Source: Rhodoferax sp.
GTDB lineage: Bacteria; Pseudomonadota; Gammaproteobacteria; Burkholderiales; Burkholderiaceae_C
NCBI RefSeq assembly: GCF_023701345.1
Contig: NZ_JAMPXE010000005.1
Coordinates: 1 to 47,449 of the forward strand
DNA: 47,449 bases
Direction of reading: 5' to 3'
The notes beneath the pieces are model-generated. The model worked only from the letters and a program-made list of their open reading frames with translations. It was not told the origin of the DNA and searched no databases. The number at the start of each line of letters is the position of its first letter. Within the stretch, counting starts at the first letter, position 1. Positions 8,003 to 15,584 of this stretch are shown here, one piece after another. The position numbers were made by a program, and so were the translations under genes.

Positions 8003-9022
8003 TTAAATTTCAATCATTACTTTGACGACGTGCTCCTTTTTCTGACTTAAGACGTCAAGGCCTTCCTGCGTATGCTCAAGATCCATCGTCTGCGTAATGA
8101 AGTCTGTCAAATCGAGGCCGTTATTGATCATGTCTGCAGCTTCCTTGAAATCTTTCGTTTCATAGGTCATCGCACCGTACATGGTGAGTTCGTTGATGAC
8201 GATCTGATACGAATAAAAGGGTATTTTTTCGGTAATCATGGCAATAATGCCGATCTCGCCACGCTTTCTAACGCATGCGGTAGCCTGGTCAACGATATTG
8301 TTGGCACCGGCTGCAATCAGCGCGAGGTCGGCCCCTCGGCCATTGGTCAGTTTTTTTACGACATCCACCACATCTGATTCAAGGGGATTGATAGCGAGGG
8401 TTGCACCATGTTTGAGTGCCATGTCACGGTTGAATTCAGCCGTGTCGGTACAGACAACGTGTTTGTAGCCCATTTGCTTGGCAACAACCAAGGTCAGGAG
8501 ACCGATGGTTCCAGAACCCAGGATGACCAGGCAGTCCTTTTCCTGGACGGTCGATTTTCTCAAGGCACGCACGGCCACGGCAAGCGGCTCTATCATGGTG
8601 CCCATTTTGTAGCTCACCTCGTCATTCAATTTGTGTATGGTGACCTCGGGTGCATTGAAATACTCCACAAAAACACCGATCCACTTGGCAGTTCCGGGAA
8701 CAACCTTGGTACTGCATAAATTCACGAGGCCTTGTTTGCAGTATTCGCATACGCCACAACCATATTGCGGTTCAACCGTGACACGATCGCCGATCTTGAC
8801 TGTTTTGACATTCTTGCCAATTTCAACGACATCTCCTGCAACCTCGTGCCCCAGGATGGCCGGCGGTTTACGGAAGGCATGGGTTCCTCTGAAAAGATGC
8901 AGATCCGAGCCGCAAACCCCAACGGTTTTTACTTTGATCAAAACCTCATCATCTTTGATGACGGGTCGATCGACCTGCTGAATGGAAACCTTTTCAAGAT
9001 CAGTGACGAGTGCTGCTTTCAT
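8003..9022 (-). CDS. Zinc-dependent medium-chain alcohol/polyol dehydrogenase
   Basis: A 339-residue cytoplasmic NAD(P)-dependent dehydrogenase of the sorbitol/threonine dehydrogenase type. Catalytic zinc ligands are visible: Cys in GVCGSDLHLFRG, His-Glu in LGHEVAGDVVEIG, and the Glu in MIEPLAVAVRAL. The structural zinc site has the four cysteines of CGVCEYCKQGLVNLC. The Rossmann motif is VILGSGTIGLL. It would oxidise a hydroxyl of the imported compound to a ketone, giving the 3-oxo acid that DUF1537 kinases use; this link is inferred from context. It lies between the kinase gene (140 bp away) and dctP (123 bp away). Its AT-rich codon use matches the TRAP genes and differs from the kinase and RLP. 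Confidence 0.9.
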   Translation of the reverse strand: MKAALVTDLEKVSIQQVDRPVIKDDEVLIKVKTVGVCGSDLHLFRGTHAFRKPPAILGHEVAGDVVEIGKNVKTVKIGDRVTVEPQYGCGVCEYCKQGLVNLCSTKVVPGTAKWIGVFVEYFNAPEVTIHKLNDEVSYKMGTMIEPLAVAVRALRKSTVQEKDCLVILGSGTIGLLTLVVAKQMGYKHVVCTDTAEFNRDMALKHGATLAINPLESDVVDVVKKLTNGRGADLALIAAGANNIVDQATACVRKRGEIGIIAMITEKIPFYSYQIVINELTMYGAMTYETKDFKEAADMINNGLDLTDFITQTMDLEHTQEGLDVLSQKKEHVVKVMIEI

Positions 9023-9162
9023 TGCATTTTTTCCTATATAAATTAAATTTGAATATTTGAACTGGACATGTGGTTAACGCCGGTCAATTCATGTCTTTTG
9101 GTCGGCCGTGGTTTGATTTCATGATTTCTATCCTTGCTAGAGTTAATTGCCGGGTAACTACG

Positions 9163-10548
9163 TCAGGTATTGCCATGGAGCGCTTTTACAAAATAAGACT
9201 CGTCGCCCATTTGTCCGCCCTTCAAGGCAATCTGCAACGTATTAAGGTGCATTTGTTTCGAGATGACCCGGCATAGTGGTGCGCCAGGCGCAAGGCGGGC
9301 TTCAATCTCAAGGGCGTCAGGCGCCAGTACGCGGGTAATCTGGCTTGACGTGTCGCCCCCGGACAACAACAGGCGGCGCAATGGCGTTGCGAGCAGGATG
9401 GCCTTGACGATCAAACCGAGTCGCAGGCCAAGCAGGCGACCACCACTGTGTTTTGCCTCGTCTCTTGACTTGCCGAGTAACACCAGTGATCCAATCATGG
9501 CTTCAATGCGAGGGTCTTGTGGACCACGCGCGGTATGCAACATGACGCTTTTGCCTTGCTGAAGCTGTTCAAGAACATCCGCGACCAAGGTGGATGCCGC
9601 AAACTCCCAATGTTGCTCATCGACGAGAGCACAGGCATTTATCGGCATGTCGATGAAGCCGGCAGCTATGGCCGCATCAATTTGAAGCGCACTGAGCGAC
9701 GATGCGCTGCCCGAGATGGCGAGAACTTGGTCAACCCCGGCAAAGGATTCGTACTTTGGCGTGGGAGGAGTTTGAGGGCCGCTTTCACGCCACCACTGTG
9801 TCAGCGCGTATTCGACGCCGGAGGAACCGACGACAAAAACCGTTCCCTGCCGATACGCATGGGCGTCAATCAGCCTGCCCACTTCGGTCATATGCGCATG
9901 GGTCAAGCCGTCCAAGAGCACTGCGGCAGCTTGTGCGCTGGTCAGTACCGCCCACGCATCGTCCATTGCGGCGCGATCGTTGGCGAAGTTCGACACCACA
10001 AACTTGTCGATGGCCAGACTGGTTTGACGACCCAGGAATTGCGTCAGATCACTCTCGTCGATCGGCGTGACGGGATGCACGCTCATGATGGGGTGCTTGT
10101 CAATGCGATACGTCAGCCCGTCGGTGCCCGATCTTGCGAACAGGTTTCCAAAAAGGCAGTACCTGGCAAGCGCAGGAGTGCCGGCCACGATCGGTATAGG
10201 GGCTGTGCCAAAAATCCTGCGCCCGATTTCCATGACCCGACCCATGCTGCCAATGGTCGGCGAACTGTCAAACGTGGAACAGACCTTGTAATGCACGATG
10301 GGTGCCTTGAGATCCGCCAGTGACTGGAAGATCGACGGCAGCATTGCGTCCATTTCCGAGGGTGACATGCCGCGGCTGTCGCCAGCGATTCCAATGGCAT
10401 CAAAACCCGCGAATTCCTGTCGCGTTTCGGGTGTCGGGGCGCTCAGAAACAGCGCGCAGCGAAGGCCCGCAAAAGCAAGAACTTCCAGCGCATCGGTGGA
10501 CCCGGTGAAGTCGTCGCCATAGAAGGCGAGGCGAGGTGAAGCGTTCAT
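9163..10548 (-). CDS. DUF1537 sugar-acid kinase, OiaK-like (RLP-partner type)
   Basis: A 461-residue cytoplasmic kinase of the DUF1537 family but clearly different from the OtnK-like one at 2299. The N-terminus is LAFYGDDFTGSTDALEVLAF, with HYKVCSTFDSSPTIGSMGRV and VVGSSGVEYALTQWW; the C-terminal nucleotide domain has LLLSGGDTSSQITRVL. This branch, with FYGDDFTGSTDALE, is known to sit next to RuBisCO-like protein genes, for example 3-oxo-isoapionate kinase OiaK of D-apiose catabolism. The start MNASPRL has a GGAA-type site 8 bp before it; an ATG five codons upstream (10563) is also possible. The RLP gene ends about 20 bp upstream, so the two are co-transcribed. Confidence 0.85.
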   Translation of the reverse strand: MNASPRLAFYGDDFTGSTDALEVLAFAGLRCALFLSAPTPETRQEFAGFDAIGIAGDSRGMSPSEMDAMLPSIFQSLADLKAPIVHYKVCSTFDSSPTIGSMGRVMEIGRRIFGTAPIPIVAGTPALARYCLFGNLFARSGTDGLTYRIDKHPIMSVHPVTPIDESDLTQFLGRQTSLAIDKFVVSNFANDRAAMDDAWAVLTSAQAAAVLLDGLTHAHMTEVGRLIDAHAYRQGTVFVVGSSGVEYALTQWWRESGPQTPPTPKYESFAGVDQVLAISGSASSLSALQIDAAIAAGFIDMPINACALVDEQHWEFAASTLVADVLEQLQQGKSVMLHTARGPQDPRIEAMIGSLVLLGKSRDEAKHSGGRLLGLRLGLIVKAILLATPLRRLLLSGGDTSSQITRVLAPDALEIEARLAPGAPLCRVISKQMHLNTLQIALKGGQMGDESYFVKALHGNT

Positions 10549-10565
10549 ACAGTTTTCCGTCATGA

Positions 10566-11843
10566 TCAGGTGTGACTGAACTTGATGAGCGCTTTTTGGA
10601 GGGCGGGGTGCGTCTTCGCGAACACTTCCAGGCTGACGCCAGCCACGGCAGCTTCCCAGCCCTCGCGCATGCTCAAAACACCGGCAGCAATGCCGTCCAG
10701 GTGCCCCAGGATCCCACCACCCGCGAGGTGCATCAGATCCGTCGACCCGAGGTTGGCATAAAGATCCGGCGCTTGCGAGGCCCACTGTCCCGACGAGAAC
10801 ACCGGCATCAGGGGTGTGACACCCGCAAAAGGTGCCAGACAAGACCTGGCAGACGCGATGACCGAATCGTCTGATTCGCTGAATTTGCCGCGAATGCCGT
10901 TGACGTGAAGATGGTCCACACCCACCAGACGCCAAAGTTTTTGATAGGCAGCGAACGAAAATCCAAGATGCGGATGACGCGAGAATGCGCCCCAGCCGTT
11001 TCGATGGCCGTGAATTGGCAGCTCAGTATGCTTGCGCAGATGTTCTACACCAGCAAAGCCAACCCAATTCGCGCTCACCATGACACAGGTGCCCCCCGCA
11101 GCCAGCACCGCATCATGACGACGCAACATCTCGTCGATGCTGCCCGAGATATTAAAGGCATACATCGGCATGCGCCCAAGCCGGTCAGCGTGCCGCTTCA
11201 ATACAGGCATGACAGCATGGAGCCGCTCGTCAAAAGGGGCGTACGGCGGATCGGCGAGCAGTTCGTCATCCTTGATGAAGTCAATATCGGCCGCGCACAA
11301 GGCCTCGACCATCTCGGCCGTCTCCGCCGCTGATAGCCCGATGCTCGGCTTGATGATGGTGCCAATGAATGGCCTGCCGTGGATCCCCGCTTTTTTTCTT
11401 GTGCCTTCAATCCCGAATTTTGGCCCAGGAAATTGGCTTGCGTAGGTCGAAGGCATGTCGATATCGAGCAGCTTCAGACCCGTGACTTCGCCTAACTCAA
11501 AGAGGTTGCCGGCAACGGTGGCCAACAGCGTGGAGATGTTGGGCCCGACGTTCGCGATTGGGAATGCGATTTCGACCTCAGCGCGATGGTACATACCCTT
11601 GTGCGCCCGTCGTTCGACAAAGGCACTGCGCAGTGACGGTTCGAACACAGGAGGCAGGGTATCGATGCGTGTGACACGGGCACGAGAACGTGATTTGAGC
11701 GCATCAGTTTCGCCAGGCAGGGACATGAAGGTGCCACTTGATTGCTCGCCAGCAATGATGTCGGCCGCCTTCTCTGTCGGCACGGAACTTTCAATAAAGT
11801 ACCGCGCCGTGAATTCGGGGCGGCAAGAGTTTTGCTTGGACAT
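10566..11843 (-). CDS. RuBisCO-like protein (form IV RLP), possible sugar-acid-phosphate decarboxylase or transcarboxylase/hydrolase
   Basis: A 425-residue RuBisCO large-subunit homologue without carboxysome or CBB-cycle neighbours. The catalytic framework is well kept: Lys165 in GTIIKPSIGL (RuBisCO K175), Lys191-Asp193-Glu194 in DFIKDDELLADPP (carbamate lysine and Mg ligands, K201/D203/E204), HGHRNGWGAFSRHP around residue 280, and Lys320 in VNGIRGKFSESDD. So it should bind Mg and activate as a carbamate, unlike RLPs that lost the lysine. Together with an OiaK-like kinase directly downstream it resembles OiaC/OiaX of apiose catabolism, which act on 3-oxo-isoapionate 4-phosphate. Apionate oxidoisomerase and lactonase genes are not present, so the substrate is open. 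It is first in the island operon, divergent from the LysR gene. Confidence 0.88.
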   Translation of the reverse strand: MSKQNSCRPEFTARYFIESSVPTEKAADIIAGEQSSGTFMSLPGETDALKSRSRARVTRIDTLPPVFEPSLRSAFVERRAHKGMYHRAEVEIAFPIANVGPNISTLLATVAGNLFELGEVTGLKLLDIDMPSTYASQFPGPKFGIEGTRKKAGIHGRPFIGTIIKPSIGLSAAETAEMVEALCAADIDFIKDDELLADPPYAPFDERLHAVMPVLKRHADRLGRMPMYAFNISGSIDEMLRRHDAVLAAGGTCVMVSANWVGFAGVEHLRKHTELPIHGHRNGWGAFSRHPHLGFSFAAYQKLWRLVGVDHLHVNGIRGKFSESDDSVIASARSCLAPFAGVTPLMPVFSSGQWASQAPDLYANLGSTDLMHLAGGGILGHLDGIAAGVLSMREGWEAAVAGVSLEVFAKTHPALQKALIKFSHT

Positions 11844-11979
11844 TCTTTGGAGCTACTGTGTGTGATATTTTTGAACAGAAAATTTTTTATAGAAATGAAT
11901 TTTTTTGTCTTCTACCTGCTCTATGGCTCGAATAATATGATTCACAATCCAATTAATCAATCGATATGAATTCTGTGAT

Positions 11980-11998
11980 TTGTGCGGAAAACTCACAA
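11980..11998. promoter_or_regulatory. LysR-type operator candidate in the RLP/LysR divergent promoter region
   Basis: The 226 bp gap 11844-12069 is AT-rich and divergent. TTGTG-N9-CACAA is a dyad that contains the LysR T-N11-A pattern (T at 11983, A at 11995). It is about 70 bp upstream of the regulator start, the normal place for an autoregulatory recognition site. A further CACAA half-site stands at 11943-11947, nearer the RLP promoter. No cofactor-binding evidence can be read from DNA. Confidence 0.5.
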
Positions 11999-12069
11999 TA
12001 TGATGGGGAAAACCCTAAGCCTCAGGGGGCACCTTTGACATGAGTACCTACTGAGCCGGAGAACGAGTC

Positions 12070-12954
12070 ATGAAGATACCCAAACCATCACTCAATGCGC
12101 TACGTGCCTTCGAGGCAACTGCCCGCCTTCGCAGCTTCACGGATGCGGCAGACGAACTGTCAGTCACGCACGGAGCGGTGAGCCGACATGTGCGGTCGCT
12201 GGAAGAGACGCTCGGAATCCAGTTGCTTCGACGCAATGCGCATTCCACCGACACAACACCGCAGGGCTTGCGACTGGCCGAAGGCTTGACTTCAGCCTTC
12301 AAACAAATACAGAACAGCATCGAACAATTGATGTCCGGGCCAGTGACACTTTCATGCTCAGAGTCGATCATGATGTACTGGCTGATTCCACGAATTTCTC
12401 GGTTTCGGCAACTGCATCCGATGGTGGATCTTCGCGTCAACATGAGTTCAAGTCTGGAGGACTTTGCACGTGAAAACATCAGCGTTGCGATTCGTCTCTC
12501 GACCAGAGAACTCCCAAAGGAGGCATTGAAGGTGGATGTCGTTGAAGAATGGATCGGGCCGGTTTGCACCGCCGAATACATGCAGTCAGCGCGTCTTCAA
12601 TCGGTTGAGGACTTAAGTCGAACACGTTTACTTGCAACCAGGACAAGGCCCTTGGCTTGGTCGGAATGGTTCCGCACCTGCGGTCATGTCAGCAATCGGC
12701 TAAAGATTGCCGATTCGTTCGAACATTTCTATCTCATGATTCAGGCCGCAAAGTGTGGACTCGGGGTCGCGAATGTTCCAAGAATGCTGGTACGCGATGA
12801 CCTGAACGCAGGGACGCTTGTCGCTCCCTTTGGGTTTGTGCAGGGACCCAACAAGGTTTCGTTGTGGATCGCTGCCCATCAGAGTGCCAGACCCGAGACA
12901 ATCGCCGTCGAAGACTGGTTGATCGAAGAACTCAGACGGGCGGAAAAAGATTAG
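12070..12954 (+). CDS. LysR-family transcriptional regulator (GcvA-like) of the RLP island
   Basis: A 294-residue regulator. The N-terminal winged helix-turn-helix is clear: SLNALRAFEATARLRSFTDA, ADELSVTHGAVSRHVRSLEE and TLGIQLLRR. The effector domain begins around residue 92 (VTLSCSESIMMYWLIPRISR) and belongs to the GcvA/AmpR-like branch. The ribosome site GGAGAACGAG precedes the ATG. It is divergent from the RLP operon, and the shared region contains a T-N11-A dyad, so it most likely controls that operon in response to the imported acid or a pathway intermediate. It is the last gene of the island before the right-hand direct repeat. Confidence 0.9.
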   Translation: MKIPKPSLNALRAFEATARLRSFTDAADELSVTHGAVSRHVRSLEETLGIQLLRRNAHSTDTTPQGLRLAEGLTSAFKQIQNSIEQLMSGPVTLSCSESIMMYWLIPRISRFRQLHPMVDLRVNMSSSLEDFARENISVAIRLSTRELPKEALKVDVVEEWIGPVCTAEYMQSARLQSVEDLSRTRLLATRTRPLAWSEWFRTCGHVSNRLKIADSFEHFYLMIQAAKCGLGVANVPRMLVRDDLNAGTLVAPFGFVQGPNKVSLWIAAHQSARPETIAVEDWLIEELRRAEKD

Positions 12955-13028
12955 ATGACAACTGCTTTTTGGTTGGCGTCAACGAATGACCATCCTAAAT
13001 GCTGGTGCCATTTTCGCGTTCTTTGACG

Positions 13029-13331
13029 TTAAAACCCCGGCTCGGTGCTGAGCACCCGGTGCGCCACCAGGTCCAGCGCGGGCTTGGTGTTGCCCTGCTT
13101 GTCGGTCCAGACCTTGGGGTTCAGGTGGCCGGCGGCGGCCAGCGAGTCGCCGTCACGCAGCGCCATCAGCACGGCACAGGGCGCCTCATCAAAGGCAATC
13201 AGGTTCACCATCAGGTGCTCACCCTCGCTGCTCTGCGCGCGCACCCGCGCCACCACAAAGCTGCTGTCGCCCTTGCCCTGGCGTCGCTCCGGGTCGCCGA
13301 TCAAGCGGCCGGCAATCAATCCGTCAATCAT
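13029..13331 (-). CDS. Single-stranded DNA-binding-like OB-fold protein
   Basis: A 100-residue protein starting MIDGLIAGRLIGDPERRQGK, with FVVARVRA, HLMVNLIAFDE and DGDSLAAAGHLNPKVWTDKQ. This is the strand pattern of a short SSB/PriB-type OB fold, but it lacks the acidic C-terminal tail (DDDIPF) of true SSB and ends LSTEPGF. Similar short proteins are found in Comamonadaceae, usually labelled SSB. The ATG was chosen because the homology begins there; the frame is open far upstream. A role in nucleic-acid binding is likely; which process it serves is unknown. Its 3' third is duplicated at 2155-2281. Confidence 0.75.
   Translation of the reverse strand: MIDGLIAGRLIGDPERRQGKGDSSFVVARVRAQSSEGEHLMVNLIAFDEAPCAVLMALRDGDSLAAAGHLNPKVWTDKQGNTKPALDLVAHRVLSTEPGF
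13053..13155. repeat. Direct repeat, right copy (103 bp, identical to 2179-2281)
   Basis: It lies inside the 3' third of the intact SSB-like gene. It is identical to the left copy over 103 bp and in the same orientation. It marks the right border of the RLP island, starting 99 bp after the LysR stop codon. Confidence 0.9.
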
Positions 13332-13440
13332 TCGTGTGCTCCTGAGGCATTCAATACAGGCTTGCATGGTAGCCGCAGGCGCAGGGACGCTTGCGGCGAT
13401 GGCTATAGTGCAGGCTTGTTTTCTTTTTTTGGAGTGGTGT

Positions 13441-13863
13441 ATGCGCGTGTGGCAACAGCCTGTTTCTGTGGCCGAACTGACCCGTACCAGCCTGGACACG
13501 GCGGTCAGTCATTTGGGGATTGAATTTCTGGAAGTGGGCGACGACTTCATCCGCGCCCGGGTGCCGGTCGATGCGCGCACCCGGCAACCGTTTGGCCTGC
13601 TGCATGGCGGGGTCAGCGTGGTGCTGGCCGAAACGCTGGGTTCGGTGGCCGCCAACTATGCCTGTCCTGCGGGTTATCGTGCCGTGGGGCTCGACATCAA
13701 CGCCAACCACCTGCGCAGCGCCACCAGTGGCTGGGTGACAGGCACCACCCGTGCCGTGCACATTGGCCGCACCACCCAGGTCTGGCAAATTGACATGGTC
13801 AACGACGCCGGTGAATTGACCTGCGTGTCGCGCATCACCATGGCGGTGCTGGCGCCGCGCTGA
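13441..13863 (+). CDS. Hotdog-fold thioesterase (PaaI/YdiI-like)
   Basis: A 140-residue acyl-CoA thioesterase of the hotdog fold, probably a cytoplasmic tetramer. RQPFGLLHGGVSVVLAETLG holds the central helix with the catalytic acid (E of LAETLG) and the HGG motif. It is followed by VGLDINANHLRSATSGWVTG and GRTTQVWQIDMVNDAG, all typical of YdiI/EntH/PaaI-like enzymes. ATG is preceded by GGAGTGGT. The start at 13441 matches family length; upstream in-frame codons read back into the SSB-like gene. The substrate, an acyl-CoA, cannot be narrowed down. It is not connected to the sugar-acid pathways. Confidence 0.88.
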   Translation: MRVWQQPVSVAELTRTSLDTAVSHLGIEFLEVGDDFIRARVPVDARTRQPFGLLHGGVSVVLAETLGSVAANYACPAGYRAVGLDINANHLRSATSGWVTGTTRAVHIGRTTQVWQIDMVNDAGELTCVSRITMAVLAPR

Positions 13864-13873
13864 AAGTGAACCC

Positions 13874-13945
13874 GTCACTGCGAGCGCAGCGCGGCAGTCC
13901 ATGCCGTCAGAAAGTCATGGATTGCCGCGCTTCGCTCGCAATGAC
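13874..13945. repeat. REP-like palindrome between convergent genes
   Basis: The arms GTCACTGCGAGCGCAGCGCG... (13874-13903) and CATGGATTGCCGCGCTTCGC... (13916-13945) are 30 bp each, near-perfect complements around a 12-base spacer. The GTCATTGCGAGC...GCTCGCAATGAC type is a common interspersed repeat in several proteobacteria. Placed between the stop codons of the thioesterase and the M20 peptidase, it may also end transcription from both sides. Confidence 0.8.
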
Positions 13946-13971
13946 AGCCTTCTACTCAGATGCTGTCCTAA

Positions 13972-15453
13972 TCATGCCAGCGCCGCTGCCGCAATCACCT
14001 GCGCCACCGCCGCAGTGAGCTTTTTGGCATAGGGCACATGCAGGAATTCATTGGGGCCGTGGGCGTTGCTCTTGGGACCGAGCACGCCGCAGACCATCAT
14101 CTGCGCCTTGGGAAAGCCAATCGACAGCATGTTCATGAGCGGGATGGTGCCGCCCTGGCCAATATAGCCGCAGGGCGCGCCAAAATAGTCTTGTGAAGCG
14201 CGTTGCAGCGCCTGCTCGAACCAGGGCGCGGTGCTGGGTGCGTTCCAGCCGGTGGCGCCGGCGCCGCCTTCGAACGTGACCTTGGCCTGGTAGGGCGCGT
14301 TGTCTTCCAGCAGCGTCTTGAGCTCGGCCACGGCGCTGGCCGCATCCACCAGGGGCGGCAGGCGCAAGGACAGCTTGAAGGCGGTGTAAGGGCGCAGCAC
14401 ATTGCCGGCGTTCTTGAGTTCGGGCAGGCCGTCGGCCCCGGTCACGCTCAAAGTGGGTGTCCAGGTGCGCGCCAGCAGGGCTTGCAACGGGTCGCTGGTG
14501 GTGGGTAGCATGGTCTGGCTGCTGCCGCCGCAGTCGGCGTGTGCCCAGGGGAAGCGCTTGTACAGCGCCTCGCCCAATATAGCCGCCGTGGCTTTGGCCT
14601 GGTTCAGACGGTCAGCGGGCACCTCGCAATGGAAACTGGCGGGCAACAAACGGCCGCTGGCGCTGTCTTCTAGCCGGTCCAGCAGATGGCGCAGGATGCG
14701 AAAACTCGAAGGCACCAGGCCGCTGGCGTCACCCGAATGCACGCCCTCTGTCAGCACCTCGACCTTCAGCACGCCCGTCACATTGCCGCGCAGGCTGTTG
14801 GTCATCCACAGCTGGTCGTAGTTGCCGGCGCCCGAATCCAGGCAAATCACCAGACCCACATCACCCAGCCGCTGGCGTAGCGCGTCAATGTAGGGCAGCA
14901 GGTCATAAGAGCCGCTTTCTTCACAGGTTTCCACCAGGCCGACAATGCGCGGGTGCGCAGCTTGCTGGGTTTTGAGTGCCTGAATGGCGGTGATGGCAGC
15001 ATAAATGGCGTAACCATCATCGGCACCGCCGCGGCCATACAGTTTGCCGTCTTCATATTTGGGCGTCCACGGCCCCAGGTCAGAGCGCCAGCCGGTGAAT
15101 TCGGGCTGTTTGTCGAGGTGGCCATACATCAGAACGGTCTGATCAGACACCGCCTGGTTGTTGTTGCCGGTGGAGGCCGCCACCTCAAAAAACAGCACCG
15201 GCGTGCGTCCCGGCAGGCGAATGATCTCCAGCGTCAGGCCCGCCACCTTTTGCGCCTGCACCCACGCAAAGGCGTTCTGCACCACGGTATCAATCAGGCC
15301 ATGCTGGGCCCAGTCGGCGTCAAACATGGGCGATTTGGCGGGAATCGCGATGTAGTTGGTGAGCTGCGCCACCAGGTCGGTGTCCCAGGCCTGACTGACC
15401 TGGGTCAGGGCTTGGACGGAGTTTAGAAGCGCGGGTGCGATGCGTGCGTTCAT
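13972..15453 (-). CDS. M20-family metallopeptidase (dipeptidase/deacylase type)
   Basis: A 493-residue cytoplasmic zinc hydrolase. Metal ligands of the M20 fold are seen in order: LMYGHLDKQPEFTGW (His, and the Asp two later), YGRGGADDGYAIYAAI (bridging Asp), ETCEESGSYDL (general base Glu and ligand Glu), CLDSGAGNYDQLW (Asp), and a late His in KSNAHGPNEFLHV. The lid domain occupies about residues 215-375. It probably hydrolyses dipeptides or N-acyl amino acids. It stands alone: the TRAP large-subunit gene upstream ends 131 bp before it and the gap shows nothing beyond a good ribosome site (AGGACTCCCC). Confidence 0.9.
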   Translation of the reverse strand: MNARIAPALLNSVQALTQVSQAWDTDLVAQLTNYIAIPAKSPMFDADWAQHGLIDTVVQNAFAWVQAQKVAGLTLEIIRLPGRTPVLFFEVAASTGNNNQAVSDQTVLMYGHLDKQPEFTGWRSDLGPWTPKYEDGKLYGRGGADDGYAIYAAITAIQALKTQQAAHPRIVGLVETCEESGSYDLLPYIDALRQRLGDVGLVICLDSGAGNYDQLWMTNSLRGNVTGVLKVEVLTEGVHSGDASGLVPSSFRILRHLLDRLEDSASGRLLPASFHCEVPADRLNQAKATAAILGEALYKRFPWAHADCGGSSQTMLPTTSDPLQALLARTWTPTLSVTGADGLPELKNAGNVLRPYTAFKLSLRLPPLVDAASAVAELKTLLEDNAPYQAKVTFEGGAGATGWNAPSTAPWFEQALQRASQDYFGAPCGYIGQGGTIPLMNMLSIGFPKAQMMVCGVLGPKSNAHGPNEFLHVPYAKKLTAAVAQVIAAAALA

Positions 15454-15584
15454 TGGGGAGTCCTTGCGTTCTGCGTGAAACGAAAGTCAGATCATGCCAT
15501 GACTCGCCGGGCATTGATGTGGAATGCCCAATGAAGCTGTGCTCACGGTTTCTGGCGACGCTTTGAAGAACCGACGCCGCGCAT

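Noticed and set aside
10566-11843. True RuBisCO large subunit for carbon fixation
   Set aside because: Length, divergent loops and neighbours (DUF1537 kinase, TRAP, no small subunit or phosphoribulokinase) fit a form IV RuBisCO-like protein.
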